Shown here one piece after another: positions 44,782-57,808 of a DNA stretch of 64,000 nt. Positions within the stretch are counted from its first letter, which is position 1. Every line of letters starts with the position of its first letter. The DNA lies in contig WTXI01000057.1 in the NCBI GenBank assembly GCA_022376515.1, forward strand, positions 1-64,000. The letters are read 5' to 3'. The stretch is from Lactifluus volemus (lineage: Eukaryota > Basidiomycota > Agaricomycetes > Russulales > Russulaceae). The notes beneath the pieces are model-generated. The model made no database searches. It was not told the origin of the DNA and saw nothing but the letters and a program-made list of their open reading frames with translations. A program made the position numbers and the translations under genes.

Positions 44782-47700
44782 ATGCAATCCAGCCCGCTCC
44801 CACTCCAAGTGACCGGTATGTGTCTTGATTTCCTGTTGGGACAAGTACTAAATCTCTATTTCTTGCTAGTCCTCAGAGCAAACAACCTTCCACGTCTCAA
44901 GGCTATCTCTCACAAAGAAACCCGATTTTATGTTACTGTGGCCGCCGGGGCGAGAACTTGGCATACACGAACTGTACGGAGTCTGGGCAATTGTGCGGAA
45001 TGGAATGAACATGTCGACACTTTGTGAGAGTCGTCGTAATTTTCTTTCTACTTTATGACTGAGTCTCCTGCAGTGCTGTACAACAGCGCTCTTGTATTAC
45101 AATATCTCTGTACGCGAAAAGGATCATTCAGAAAGACATCCTTGTTGGAACACAGGAAATAGCCTGCGAACCCCAACGCGGTTCGTCTTTTTAGGATTAT
45201 TACTCATGCGTCTGGCTGAGCATCCTCCATGTAGAACTCGATATTGTTTTCAATCAACTTCCCGGACACCCAACGGAGTCAGCCACGCCGTATATAACGA
45301 TCACCATGTCAGAAAACGCGAATTCCTCTATGACTGCGGCAGACAATGCCACTCGCACAACAATGGTGGATCTGAACAACCTTGTTGCTGAAGAAGGCGC
45401 TGCGCCTCCTACTAGTACCATGCGACCGACGGCAGCTACCGATGCCACAAGAGTACCGCCTTCGATGGCAACATTACCTGTCCGAGATGAAGAAGATAGG
45501 GGGGTGGTAGCGGACAGCCAGACGGAGATGTCACATACTCTCGATCGCGCTGAGGAAGCGTTGGATACAGTGAAAACCTGGAAGGCTACCGTTAGTACTA
45601 TCAAGCGGGTGATGGACACAGTTAGTCCAATCCTAAAAGTATGCACAACATCTTTTCCCTCGACCTTTCGCTGAGTTCATCCCACCCTTCAGCTGAACCC
45701 CTATGCCAGCTTAGCATGGAGTCTATTCTCAAAAATTCCCGAGGTGAGTGCCCTTGCTTTGTCGGAGGCCATGGACATTCATTCTCATTCATTTTTTCAC
45801 TTCACTATCAGACCCTGCTTCTCCAGTTTCAGCGTGACGATAACGTCCGGACACTACTTACAGCGATACGGGACGCATTTGAGTTTGCAAAGGACGCCGA
45901 CACTTTGACGAACATTCAGCAGGGATCTACGCAGGCAAAAATCCTGGAAGAGATGCTGCAGTGCGTCTCCGAATCTGCTGAATTTATCGAATCGTATGCG
46001 AAGGATGTACAAGTCGGCACGTCATCTTGACCTCTCTCGTTGCTCATTATTAACGTATGATTTTCAGGAAAGCGAGCTTTGAAGAATATCGGCGGCCAAG
46101 TTGACGAAAAAGTCGAAACCTACCGCACTACCCTCATCCGACTACATAAAAGGTTCCTCACACATGCTACCGTCATCGCTGGGGCTGCTGTCCTTCAGAT
46201 ACGGGATGATGTGAGAGCGCAGCTTACGGAAAAGTCGAACCAGGCACTGGAAACTGGTTTGTAATTCTGACAAAGTCACATGATCTTCGGAACTGACATG
46301 GAGAGCGCAGAATTGAGGGCAATAATCGGAGAAACGCCTTGTATGGGAGGCTGGCGATTCAACGATAGGAAGGGCTGTCATCCAGGCACTCGCAAAAATT
46401 TTTTGGACCACATCGTTGAATGGATCGAGAATCCCGAGTCAGAACGTGGCCTCGTTCTCTTTGGTCAGGCAGGCACGGGCAAATCCTCGATTGCGCACGA
46501 GGTCGCACGTCTCTTCGACAAGAAATGTCTCGGTTCTTATGTCGCTTTTCGTCGGAAGGAGGAATCCAAAGACGATGCTTATCATCTCTTCATATCGCTT
46601 GCCCGTGATCTCTCCGATCGTTATCTTCCATTCAAACTTGCTCTCGGGAAGGCCGTTACGGGGAATTCATCTCTTCGTAGTACCCGAGATTATCCTAGAC
46701 TTTTTGAATGGCTCCTCCTCGAACCACTCAAGTACCTACAACTCGATGGCACGATCCTTATCGTCATCGATGCGTTGGATGAGAGTGGTGTCACGACCGG
46801 CAAAAATGGGCTACATACTTTTCTTGCCCAACATCTTATCGATCTCCCGTCAAGCTTCCGCATACTCATCACTTCGAGGACGGAGAATGGTATCGAACCT
46901 GCGTTCACCAATGCACAATCTGTCCGAACCCTCTACATGAATGACGCCCAACTAGCCGCCGACACGGAGCAAGATATCGGCATTTATCTCCGAAATGAGC
47001 TTCCCGAGGAGGTGTTCAAAGACCATGGTGACAGATTAGCGAAGGGAGCAGAAGGCCTGTTTCAGTGGGCTGCCGTTGCAAGTGGGTTTATCAATAGCCC
47101 TGCCAATTTCGGCGTCAGCGTGAAACGGCGCATACTGCACCTATTGGGACAGTCTCGAGGTCCTGGTGGAGGTTTGTTGGATGTTCTGTATGAAGAAGTT
47201 CTCTCAGAGTACTTCAAAACACATGAAGCACAGACTCTATTCCGGTCCATCATGGGACAGATTTTTGCTGCGATCGAGCCCCTCTCCATCCAGTCCTTAA
47301 TTGCTTTGCGACGGCATGCACCCATTGATGACCCTGAGGATTTCGATCCGGTTCCTGTTCTTGAAATTCTCCGTCACCTCGGCTCGCTGCTGAGTAACGT
47401 CACTTCATCTGACCAAACCCGTCCTATCGTTCCTCTCCACACCTCATTCCGTGATTTTCTAACCAACAAGACGAGCCATGTGTTTTATGTGGACCTTGGC
47501 GATGCCCACCATCAGTTGGCACATTCCTGCCTTGGCTTAATGCTGGACAGCCTCAAATTCAACATCTGCAAACTCGAGTCGTCATATCTCGCCAACAGCG
47601 ACGTCCCAGACCTTAAATCTCGAATTGTCGAACACATTTCATCTGGGCTATCATATGCGTGTATCTATTGGGTCGACCATTTAGGACATTTTGGGTTCGA

Positions 47701-50256
47701 CCAAGATATTTTCAAGAAAGTTCAATCTCTGTTCGAGACCAAATTTCTTTTTTGGCTAGAAGTGCTTAGCATCAAGAGCCGTGTCAGCCTTGCTTCACCC
47801 ACATTATCATCGCTATTGATATGGCTGAATCTGGAGGTAGGTACACCCCACAGCTGGATATGACATATATTGACTTTTGTGTAAAACCGCAATAGCGTTC
47901 TCAATCAGAAGTGAAGAATTTGTTGGCGTTGGCGAATGATGCGTCCGCGTTTGTGCGGTATTTCGGAATGGCCGTGGCAAGGAGTGCTCCGCATATCTAT
48001 GTATCTGCCCTCCCTTTCACACCAACCTCTTCCCTGATCCGCAATCAATACCTTTATCAATTTCCACGCACATTGACCTTGGAACTCGGGCAGTTGTCTC
48101 ACTGGCCAGCCTTACAAATGACGATTCTAGCACATGGCAAATTTGTCCATTCTGTTGCATTCTCGCCAGACGGGCAGCGCGTCGCATCGGCCTCACACGA
48201 TGGCACGATCGGCGTGTGGGATGCCACAACGGGAGAGATCGTAGTGGGCTCGTTTTCTGGACACACCGGTTTGGTCAATTGTGTTGCATTCTCGCCGGAT
48301 GGGCAGCATATCGCATCTGCCTCGGCCGATTGCACGATTTCCATGTGGAATGCTTCAACAGGACAGGTTGTAGCAGGCCCCTTTACCGGACACACAGATT
48401 CGGTCAACTCTGTGGCATTCTCGCCGGACGGACGGCGCATCGCATCGGCCTCAACCGATCACACGATTCGCGTGTGGGATGTCGCAACAGGACAGGTTGT
48501 AGCGGGCCCATTTAATGGACACAAAGATTCGGTCAACTCTGTTGCGTTCTCACCCAACGGCCAACACATTGCATCTGCTTCGGGCGACTGTACGATTTGT
48601 ATGTGGGATGCTGCAACAGCACAGATTGTAGCGGACTCATTTGTTGGACACACCAAGTCGGTCACCTCTGTTGCATTTTCGCCGGACGGACGGCGCATCG
48701 CATCGGCCTCGTATGATCGCACGATTCGTATGTGGGATGCCACAACAGGACAGACCGTAGCGATCCCGTTTACCGGACACAGATATCATGTCAGATGTAT
48801 TGCATTTTCACCAGACGGGCAGCGCATCGCATCGGCCTCGGACGATTGCACGATTCGCATATGGGATGCTGCAACAGGACAGATCATAGCGGGCCCATTT
48901 ACTGGACACACGTCTTCGGTTTCATCTGTTGCATTCTCTCCGGGTGGATGTCGCATTGCATCTGCCTCGTATGATCAAACGATTCGCGTGTGGGATGCGG
49001 CAACAGGACAGATCGTGGCGAACCCGTTTTTTGGACACACCTCTCGTGTCAAATCTATTGCACTCTCGCCAGATGGGCAATGCATCGTATCTGCCTCCGA
49101 TGATCGCACGATTCGCGTGTGGAGTGCTGCAACAGGACAGATTGTAGCAGGTCCGTTTACTGGACACACCGACTGTGTCCAATCTGTTGCATTCTCTCCG
49201 GACGGCCTACGCATCGCATCGGCCTCGAACGATCACACGGTTCGCGTGTGGGATGCTGCGACAGGACACATCTTAGCGACCATGAATACTGAATACACCT
49301 CGTTGATCAGATCTGTTGCATTTTCGCCAGATGGGCAGCGCATCGCTACCTCGGATGATCGCATTATCCGCATGTGGGATGCCCCAACAGGACAGATCGT
49401 AGCGAACCCATTTACTGGACACACAAGCTCGGTCTTCTCTGTTGCATTCTCGCCGGATGGACGGCGCATTGCATCGGCCTCATCCGATCACACGATTCAC
49501 GTGTGGGATGTTGCAACAGGACAGACAGTAGCTGGCCCATTTACTGGACACATAGGCCCGATCTTTTCTGTTGCATTCTCGCAGGATGGACACCGCCTCG
49601 CATCTTCCTCGTACGATCGTACGGTTTGCGTGTGGGATGCCACAACAGGACAGATCGTAGTGGGCCCCTTTATTGGACACACCAACTCGGTCATTTCTGC
49701 TGCATTCTCGCCAGACGGGCAGCGCATTGCATCTGCTTCTGCGGATGATACGATTCGCGTGTGGGACGCTTCAACGGGACAGATCGTAGCGGGCCCGTTC
49801 ACTGGACATACAGAATCGGTTATGTCTGTTGGATTCTCGCTGGACGGCCGGCGCGTTGCATCGGCCTCGAACGATTGCACGATTCGCATGTGGGATGTTA
49901 CAATAGGTCAGGTTGGAGCGAGCCCATCTACTGGACAAACCTCAGGGGCCAGATCAACATTATTCGCGCTGGACGGACAGCATACTGCTTCAGCCTCGGA
50001 CAAGTGCGAAAATCATGCGGAGGTTGTAACAAAAGAGATATATTTTACGGACCAATCCCTGATCTACAGCGACGGTTGGATATATGCGGAAGAGGGAGGG
50101 GGACTCCTTTTATGGATTCCCGAACTTCACAGGCGGTGTCTCCACAGACCTAGTACTGTCTGGATTGCAGGTGAACATGAGACACGGCTTGATCTCTCAA
50201 AGTTTGTACATGGATCAAATTGGGTGACAGTTCATGATCACAACTTATCGAAATAG
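44782..50256 (+). CDS. NLR-type protein B: C2, helical bundle, NACHT, 14 WD40 repeats
   Basis: Putative STAND/NLR protein. Model join(44782..44815, 44870..45023, 45074..45180, 45235..45638, 45693..45743, 45812..46016, 46068..46256, 46311..47836, 47896..50256): 5031 bp, 1676 residues. Residues ~1-100 are C2-like (VLRANNLPRLKAISHKETRF, KDILVGTQEI). Residues ~100-215 are a low-complexity spacer and ~215-380 the helical region (LNPYASLAWSLFSKIPE). NACHT has Walker A GQAGTGKS at ~433-440 and ILIVIDALDESG. The 14 WD40 repeats lie at ~965-1570, followed by a cap with DGWIYAEEGGGLLLWIPELH. The WD repeats are more diverged than in NLR A. The intron after residue ~318 needs a GC donor (GCACGT) to keep frame; its counterpart at 34613 has GTAAGT. 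An upstream first exon near 44700 is possible, so the start is tentative. Confidence 0.86.
48112..49940 (+). repeat. WD40-coding tandem repeats of NLR B (14 units)
   Basis: Period about 129 bp, with more nucleotide divergence between units than in NLR A. The first unit ([20 protein letters not shown]) and the last (TIRMWDVTIGQVGASPSTGQ) are the most diverged. Confidence 0.88.
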
Positions 50257-50379
50257 AACCAGCTGTAAGTTATGCAATTATTATTATTCTTTTCAAAAAA
50301 ACAATGCTCGTGTCATTCTCTAGTCGTTCCCTTTCCCTTAGTCTTGACTGGACGATAATAATAACAACTACAAGATTTA

Positions 50380-50392
50380 ACGGCTGCGCCGT
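50380..50392 (-). mobile_element. Helitron 3'-terminal hairpin
   Basis: ACGGC-TGC-GCCGT, a perfect five-base stem with a three-base loop, six bases from the ACAAG end. The same layout appears at 14532-14557. Confidence 0.6.
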
Positions 50393-50423
50393 CATTGAGA
50401 AACGTAATAAGATAAGATGGTTA

Positions 50424-53400
50424 TCAAAGGAGAAGTTTTTCGTACACAACATTTGTAGTAGTATTATCAATTGAAGATGCGTTTTCTCCAAATAGTATTC
50501 GAGTGTGAGAACGACCTCTTACACGTGATAACGCGGTGTACAATTGTCCATGAGCAAAAACATTTGAGCGGAGATCCAGCACGCTTTTGTCTAAGGTAAG
50601 GCCTTGACTACTATTGAAGGTGCATGCATAAGCGAGCCGCAGTGGAAACTGCAGCCGGGATATCGTCCAACTTGAGTTCGGGGGGTTGAATTCGAACCTA
50701 ATGCGGGGGATGCAAACGATCTCGCGTAGATTACCTGTTCAGTTATCGACAACTTGGATTTCGATAAACCGATGGTGTAACCTCTTGACAATAACACGAG
50801 CATTTTTCACGAGTCCTTTATGCACAGACAAATTTCTCATCAATGTGCATATACATCCTTCTTTGAGACGGAGATGATGAGGTGGTACTCCTGGGTGATT
50901 CAACATGGCTAGATAATCTGGTGTGGTTTCTGGGTGATCAATTACAATTTGGCCTTTTTCTTTTACAACGTCTGCGCTAAAGAAGGATTCTAGAGAGTTG
51001 TAAATTGTTGTTAGTCGATTTAATCATAAATCGAGTGGTTGATAACAAACCTTCAATCCCTGGAAGTTTGTCAAGTATGCGTGTATTGAACTCATCAACA
51101 TAAGCATTAAGGGGACTGAGGAACGCTCTATGAATGCATAGTTCAGGGGTTTCAAGGACTTGTTGAGGGTAGAGAAAGTTGATAGCGTCTTCGATTGAGA
51201 GAACACGTTCAATACGTCCCAATGATACTTTACTGTTTTGAAAGTCTTCTCCAACTTGGTCTACAAACGCGACGTAATCTAGATCTTGAGCCCCACGAAT
51301 GGGTTGATGTAATGAACGAATATTGAAATTTTTCCAGAGAGGGGAACTTTTTATGGAAGCAGAATGAACAGCAGTTACTCCGCAATGGCCTCGAATGACT
51401 GGAGCGTTTTGACGAAAATCACCTAGTGCAATGGTGGGAATTGCCCCAAAAGGCTTGTCGATTTTTGTGATGGATCGACAAAGTTCATCTGCGCATTCGA
51501 TTTGCGGCTTTATTAGCCATTGGGAATTCATCCCATACAATTAGTGATGAAGATCTGATCAATTGCGCATGTCCCGAATTTGGAAGAATGAATGATTTAA
51601 GATTAACTGATTCCTATTGGCAGATAAAGAAGAGAGATAAGCAAATGATAGAATATAAGGAGAGAAACACAAACCTCATTTACGGGAATTCCGAATAATT
51701 TGTGTGCAGTGCGTCCTCGTTCATATAGTGTTGCTGATAAAGCGCTGGATCCACATACCAAGACGAAGAGGTCTTTACTGCGAAGAAAAGAGCATAATGT
51801 ATCGACCAGGAATGTCTTTCCTCTTCCTGGTTTTCCCTCAATGAATAGAGGAAAGATGGAATCGGAGCACTGCTTGTGAACGATCTCGGCCACGACTCTG
51901 TCAAAGATAAATCTTTGTTCTTCTGTCATTTGTTGATGCATGCGTTCAGAATCTTGTTGTAGCTCCAGTTGCCTTCCTCGAAAAGCCTCTTGTTCTTGAA
52001 TAACTTCTGTTGGTCGGTTGCGAGGTTCAGGGAGTCCAAGAGCTGTAAGAGATATACCACTATCTGCAATGAGTTCACCGATCGCCTCTAGCACACGATC
52101 AGTTGATATTTCTTCAGAACGGGTTATTGCGAGATAATCAGCTGCTAGATTGGGTAGAAAGTGATCCCACAGAGGACGTGCAGGATATCCTTCAATGATA
52201 ACTCGTGTAAAAAGGAAGCGAAGTTGAGCAGGAGTGGCATAGCATGCAACGGCTTCATCAAGAGCATAGAAACCTTCGTTTGTATTCTCGAATAGACCCA
52301 TTTGAAGAGCAGCAGACTGGAAAGAATCACAGATAACACCGTTTATTGTTTTTGCATTGGTAAAGTTGGAAACGGGACGATGTGTTAGAATGCATCGCAG
52401 ATAGAATAGTTCGCCTGCGGCTGGCGATATTGTTTTGATCCTACAAATTTTGATTTTTTTTCGACGACGACGAACTTTTCTTTGAGAAGATCCAGGTATA
52501 GGACATTCTAAGAATTCGTCTTCTGCAATCGTTGACACCAACGGGTCATACTCATATAGGATGTAATTTTCGAAATAGTCTGTGTATTTGAGATCCAAAA
52601 ATTCGGGATGATTTGGGCGATTGAAGTAATGAATGAGTAATGACACGGAGGATCCACGATCTGTTTGAACTCGTTTATACTGTGAAATATTTTGATCTGG
52701 TAGGTGTATTGGAAGACATGATACAGAAGGATCCTTCATTGTGATATGAAAAGCCAGGATTCGCCAGATAGCCTCTGTTGCACATATGTATCGACCGCGA
52801 ACATAGTCATCAATTTCGTTAACGCTTTGATCTTCTCTTTGACGTATCTGATAATAAGCGTGATCCGGTCCTTTGAAAAGATATTTGTATAAGTACATGA
52901 AAATCGAAACTGTGAAAACGATGTCGACGAAGATGTGACAATCAAGTTCATCGATAAGGACAGGAATGTGAGGTGCAATCCAGCGGTCTTCTTCATGACG
53001 ACGACGATAATGTACACGGCCATTATCATCTACCCATGTTTGATCTGTTATCGGATGTGGAAAGTTATAGATACAACGATTTCCAGATCGACAGCGACTC
53101 ATTTCTCGCGTAAGGTGATCTTTACTGTGGGTCATGAATTTTTGAATTTTGGCACGTAGCTGATCGTTATCGATGGGAAGTTCAGCCGATATGATTACAT
53201 CAATATACTCCACGGGTAATTCAGGGTCAACCTTTATAACAATGTGAATCAGCGTATGTCCCATATAAAGTTGTAAAAACATTTGACACACTTTTATTAT
53301 AATGTGCGCGTGAGGAAATCCTCGCTTTTGGAATTCAATGACACTGATAACGTAGACAACTTTGTGAAATAGATTTCGAAGACGTTTGAGAAGTGTTTTC

Positions 53401-54956
53401 AATTTTATTTTGAAAACACGCGTTACGATCGTAGGAATGTCGGATACATTCTGACCAGGACGTAGTCTTTCTCGTATTTCGGGCCAATCTGGATTGCAGG
53501 TCATGGTGACAAAAAAAGAAGGTTTTCCAAAGGTCCTAGCAAGTGCAAGACTGTCTGCAGTTTCCTCAGAAGCCCACTTTCGAGACCCAATAAAACTCGC
53601 AGGTAATTGTAGATCAATTTGGTTATCACCGTTTTGTTCAATTGAATCCGATAACGCTGTGAGACTACTTGATATAAAGTTCAACCTTTCTTCTTCTACA
53701 CGTGAATACATGTCGCATATGTATTCAGAACAAAGCCGGCCAAAGATCAAGAAACGATCGTCCGTTAATAAGCGTGCTTTATAGAATTCTCGTTGTGTAA
53801 ATTGAGGAAAGAGTTTAACATGCGGTGCGCCAATGACATTCGAATTTGAAATCAAACCCCAACCCGGTGTTCCATGAGGGAAGAGAATAGGGTACTGAAG
53901 TGGTTCATAATGAGGACTGAAGATGTCAATGAAGTGAGGCTGTTGGTCCGAATTGTTCCATATGAGGATACTTCTTGGTTTGATTGTGGTAGAGTGAGGA
54001 GCATGCATGATGGCCGCGAAGTCACCTTCCGCAGTATGTTCAGGAAATTCGAGAACACTTGGCGAAGAGATATTGAATGGGCCATCTTGAAATAGTCGAA
54101 GTTGTGTGGCATAAGGATTAAATGAATCAAGATCTTCTTTGACGCTATCGATCCAATTGGTTGGAACGTCAAATCGAACACCTTGATTATTTCTTTCATA
54201 TGCGTCGTACAGGAACCAATGCAAACTATGAGATGGTTCCGCAATGTCGAAGACTCTATGATAGGTTCATCCGGTGATAGAGACGGTGAAAGTGCCGGTA
54301 TTAAAGTGAGTAAAACCACCAGAAGAACCTATTGCCGTGAAGGCAAAAAGATTGTTTAAACGCCTTGACAGACTTGACAAATTTCGAGGAGATTGTTGGA
54401 TGATAGATAAGAGATTAGGAGTGAGGGGAGGTAATGGAGGAACAATCTTTTTTCCTTTGTTGCAACAGAAAGATTTGTTTTCATTCTTTAATAAACACGC
54501 GTTACAAAAGGTACATCGTCTGTTCCATGCAGAAGACCCGCGTGTTTGATGAACTACATGAGTTGGAAACGATGACCACCACGCGTTTCCGACGTCCTCA
54601 CGCACAGGAATGACGCCGGTTGATGTTGATCTTTGTTCGTGCAAAACAACGTTGGTTTCGACAGAGTTTAAGTTCAACTCTGTTGCGGAAGACACAGAGT
54701 GACATGGAACAGAATGATGGATAGCTACAACTTATCAAGATAAAGGCAAAACTGTATAACAAAAAGACATACAGGAATCAGATGTTGAGGGTCCGCATTG
54801 CGAAGAAACTAATTGTTGTTGTAAACAACGGTCTCTTTCATTCATTTTTATTTTTTGTAGACGTATATTTGATGCACGTTTTTGTAATCGATAAGAGGGA
54901 TCGTTTGAACGTCTACGACTTGCTCTGCGACGTTCTTGAGCTTTAGTACGCGACAT
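50424..54956 (-). pseudogene. Helitron Rep/helicase (HUH nuclease plus PIF1-like helicase), broken
   Basis: Rolling-circle replication protein. It starts MSRTKAQERRRASRRRSNDP at 54956; introns are 54725-54772, 51614-51674 and 50990-51050. A Cys-rich finger (CTFCNACLLKNENKSFCC) precedes the Helitron_like_N Rep region with FQKRGFPHAHIIIKV (HUH-type HxH). The helicase has Walker A (GKPGRGKT), VWDEFPMANKAA, GDFRQNAPV and NSSQGLTLDK...LYTALSRVR. Three lesions were seen. TGA at 54267-54269 sits in a place where R is expected. An extra A near 51501-51503 shifts the frame after MANKAA. TGA at 50739-50741 sits in DN(stop)TGN. Both stops are one transition away from CGA. The element cannot make a full protein itself. 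Confidence 0.88.
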
Positions 54957-55258
54957 GATGAGAACAAATTGCTTCGGGTAGGAAAAATAGGTAGTGAAGG
55001 ACTTGCGACGACACATAATCACCCTTCACGCTCGTAATAATAAGACAGCATCAGAGCAGACACTGAGAGATACAGATATGGATTAGCTTAACTTTGCTTC
55101 ATTTTTGAAGCTGTGTATAAAATGAAATGCATATATGAAAGACAATAGACGCATGAGTAAGAGAGCTAGTAAAAAAAGGCAAATCAACAATAATTTTCTC
55201 CTCAACATTGAGCGTTGAAAATGATACATAAACGAACCAACAGCAGATAAATCATACA
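54957..55258. other. Helitron internal spacer
   Basis: About 300 bp between the two Helitron genes, AT-rich, no gene seen. It must hold the promoter of the Rep/helicase gene. Confidence 0.4.
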
Positions 55259-56463
55259 TCAAAATTTCCGCGACGCACGACGACGAGTTGATCTTTCAAC
55301 AGGAGGAGTGGGAGCTTTTTGCACGATATTGTTGGAGTTGTCGTCATCGATGTCTGTCAAAGATTCGTCGTCACTCTCCTTGTTAGCTTTTCCTTTACCC
55401 TTATCTTCCCATGAAAGACGACTTTTGAACTGTTTTGAAGATGATGGAGATATATCATCTTCAGCACGCCTCTTATTGGGAGAATCAAAGGAAGAAGTCG
55501 ATTTAGAAGGTGAAGACCAAAAAACTTTGGTAGGAGCTAACGAAAATTAAGAAAACACCAAAAGCGTAGAGAAGCAAAATGACAGACTTTTGTTTTGCGA
55601 TCCTTGAGACAAATTATCAGAAGACATGAAAACAATGTCAGAGACGTCAATTAAAATTCGTTTTGTCGAATCGGAACCAGTTTGAACCAAATCAACGCTA
55701 GCAATGTGACCTGATACAGACAACAACGGACCAATTAACAAATAGATTAAGACACCAGCGAAAACAAATTTAGACACATACCTAAAACTGTGGTAAACGA
55801 GTTTGAAAAAGGACATCTCACGTTGTCTTTAAATCGAGGGTTTGAAGCAGAACATTCACAGATGTGATGTACAGGGATTGTTTCATTCATGACATATTGC
55901 AACATGTCAACAATGAATCGACGTTGGTCAACATGTTTTCCAGCCTACAAAAGATCAATGCCATCAGTCGAAAATAAATTAAAAGAACAACAAATGACAA
56001 TAAAACTAAAAAAAAAAAAAGGGAATATGTACAGTTCCGGAAAGAGATACGAAAGGTCGAAAAGGTGTCATAATGTCTTCGAAGTGAATTGGCTCAAACT
56101 GTTCAAAAAGGATAGTTAATCATAAACATTCAGAGATAATCACAAAAAAAGGAAAACACGAACGACAGTAGCCTCAATCTGCAAGACATAATCAGACCAA
56201 TTGAAATTATCTCCAACCGGCGTGTTCTTGTCAACCATCGCAAGCTTTCCTGCGACAAAGAAGATTCCTTCGTCTGGAAGATTTCCTTTATCGAAAGGAA
56301 CAAAATAATGTAGGACCGTTTTGCATGTCGTTATGCCATCTTCGTCATCCACACCAACAAAGACTTCAGCATCATAGGTCACAGTTTTTGGCTTGTTTTT
56401 ACCATGTGCACCCCGAGGTAAAGAGCAAAGCATGAGACCACATATAGTGCTAGAACCAGGCAT
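55259..56463 (-). CDS. Helitron-associated OB-fold (RPA-like) protein
   Basis: Model complement(join(55259..55536, 55588..55710, 55782..55944, 56033..56098, 56158..56463)): 936 bp, 311 residues, all splice phases consistent and no lesion. The start MPGSSTICGLMLCSLPRGAH leads into YDAEVFVGVDDEDGITTCKT and IFFVAGKLAMVDKNTPVGDN, then YVLQIEATVVRFEPIHFEDI, which reads like the beta-strands of an OB fold. The tail is acidic/basic and low-complexity, ending PPVERSTRRRASRKF with a nuclear-signal-like cluster. Passenger proteins of this type next to fungal Helitron helicases are thought to bind single-stranded DNA; that function here is inference. It is intact although the neighbouring Rep/helicase is broken. 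Confidence 0.75.
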
Positions 56464-57808
56464 TGTACGGAGTCAAGAGTGAAAATAAAAAAGCAAGCGA
56501 GAGATGAGTATAAGAGAAAAACAATAGTCCAAAATCATCGCAGTGTAAAATCCCAGAAAGACAGATTAGTCCTAATGACGATCCCAAAACAGCAACAGGC
56601 ACACAAATAACGTTGCATCGATCACACGACTCAACACGTAAAAAAAACCCATTGGACAAAATGTTTCCACAAAATTTCATTACCGAAACAGGCTCAAACA
56701 GCTTAAGTGTCTCTAAAAAACATATTTAACAAACACAAAGAATGGCACGTCGTAACACAATGTATAGACTGGAACTCAGAGATAAAACTATAAGTACTCA
56801 CAAGAAAAAACCAGTCAATCTCAAATACTTTTGAGAAAGTAGATCCGAGCTTAACCAAGTAGATCCGAATTCCGTCATGTAGATCCGAGACAGCTTTTTT
56901 CCAAAGCGGGCTGCAGCTGCCATCAGGCGGCTCTCATTGGTCGACGTGGGGCACAGCCATCTGACTTCAGGACAGAGTTTTTACCAAAGCGGGCAGCAGC
57001 CGCGGTAAAGCCACTCTCATTGGACAGCTCGGCGTGTTCGGTCCAACCATCACCGTCATCACCAATTTCCTCATGTGCACCTGACCGCACTCACAGTATG
57101 TTTAACCCAGCATGAACTGTCTGTGTTCTTGAGGACATCCCATGGTCACTGCCGCTCACCGACCACTATCATCGCTTTCATCGTCACTCTGCGCTTCTTC
57201 CCTCGATATTGATAAAATGTTCGGATCTGTCATATCAAGGAATTTCTTAAAATATATACTACATATTCTCGCTCTCTTCCATCGCATCTCTCCAACCTTG
57301 GGCTCTCTATGCCCGCCAGTGGGCCGGTACTTAATAAAGACTGTCGTTGGAACCGGCGGAGAGTTTCCATTGCCAGAGCGCCTGTTTGGTTGCGCTTCCT
57401 GAGCTTGTCTTCTTTGCTTGGCAAGTAGAATAATTCTTGCTGCTCACGGAGCAAGTCAACACCTATTAACAGCCGCAAAACACAAACAAGTTATGAGCAC
57501 AAATTGAGCGAATCGACATTAAGGAGCATACGTTAGTCATCATCATGAGTTGAGAAACCTTCATCCTTAGTGTCATTGCCCATCATGAGCATGTCATCAC
57601 CGAGATCACAGACAGGAACCATGAAGTATGTGCACACTCTGCTGTTTCCGCGGGGCAGGCTTATGAAATGAGAACGACGAGAACAGCACGTGTCAGCGGG
57701 GGTGGACATCAAAAGCACCGGCATATCAAGTTTCCATTACTTCTTGAACACTCGAGCCAATGACATGCGAGGCGTAACTCCTCTCTACGAATACCAGGAA
57801 CGGCTCAA
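56464..57808. other. Region beyond the Helitron genes
   Basis: About 1.3 kb with no supported gene. Between 56900 and 57035 a segment starting CCAAAGCGGGC and ending near CTCTCATTGG occurs twice in tandem, about 75 bp apart, with divergence. Two minus-strand open frames (57230-57478 and 57533-57724) have no recognised motif. Confidence 0.4.
56839..56888. repeat. Three GTAGATCCGA repeats at 20-bp spacing
   Basis: GTAGATCCGA occurs at 56839, 56859 and 56879, exactly 20 bp apart, with unlike sequence in between. Regular spacing suggests a protein-binding array or a decayed short tandem repeat. Confidence 0.7.

Larger units (their letters stand above)
50370..56463 (-). mobile_element. Helitron, decayed, with OB-fold passenger gene
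   Basis: A rolling-circle transposon on the minus strand. The lower boundary is placed at the ACAAG (minus strand CTTGT) next to the 3'-terminal hairpin at 50380-50392. The Rep/helicase gene follows, then a second gene of the RPA-like OB-fold type common beside fungal Helitrons. The upper (5') boundary was not found; it must lie beyond 56463, perhaps near the short repeats at 56839. It sits only 113 bp behind the NLR B stop codon. Confidence 0.7.

Noticed and set aside
48099..49889. Antisense open frames over the WD40 repeats of NLR B, and sense-strand ones over NLR C (60230-62221)
   Set aside because: Same repeat-shadow effect; no splice chain or independent motif.
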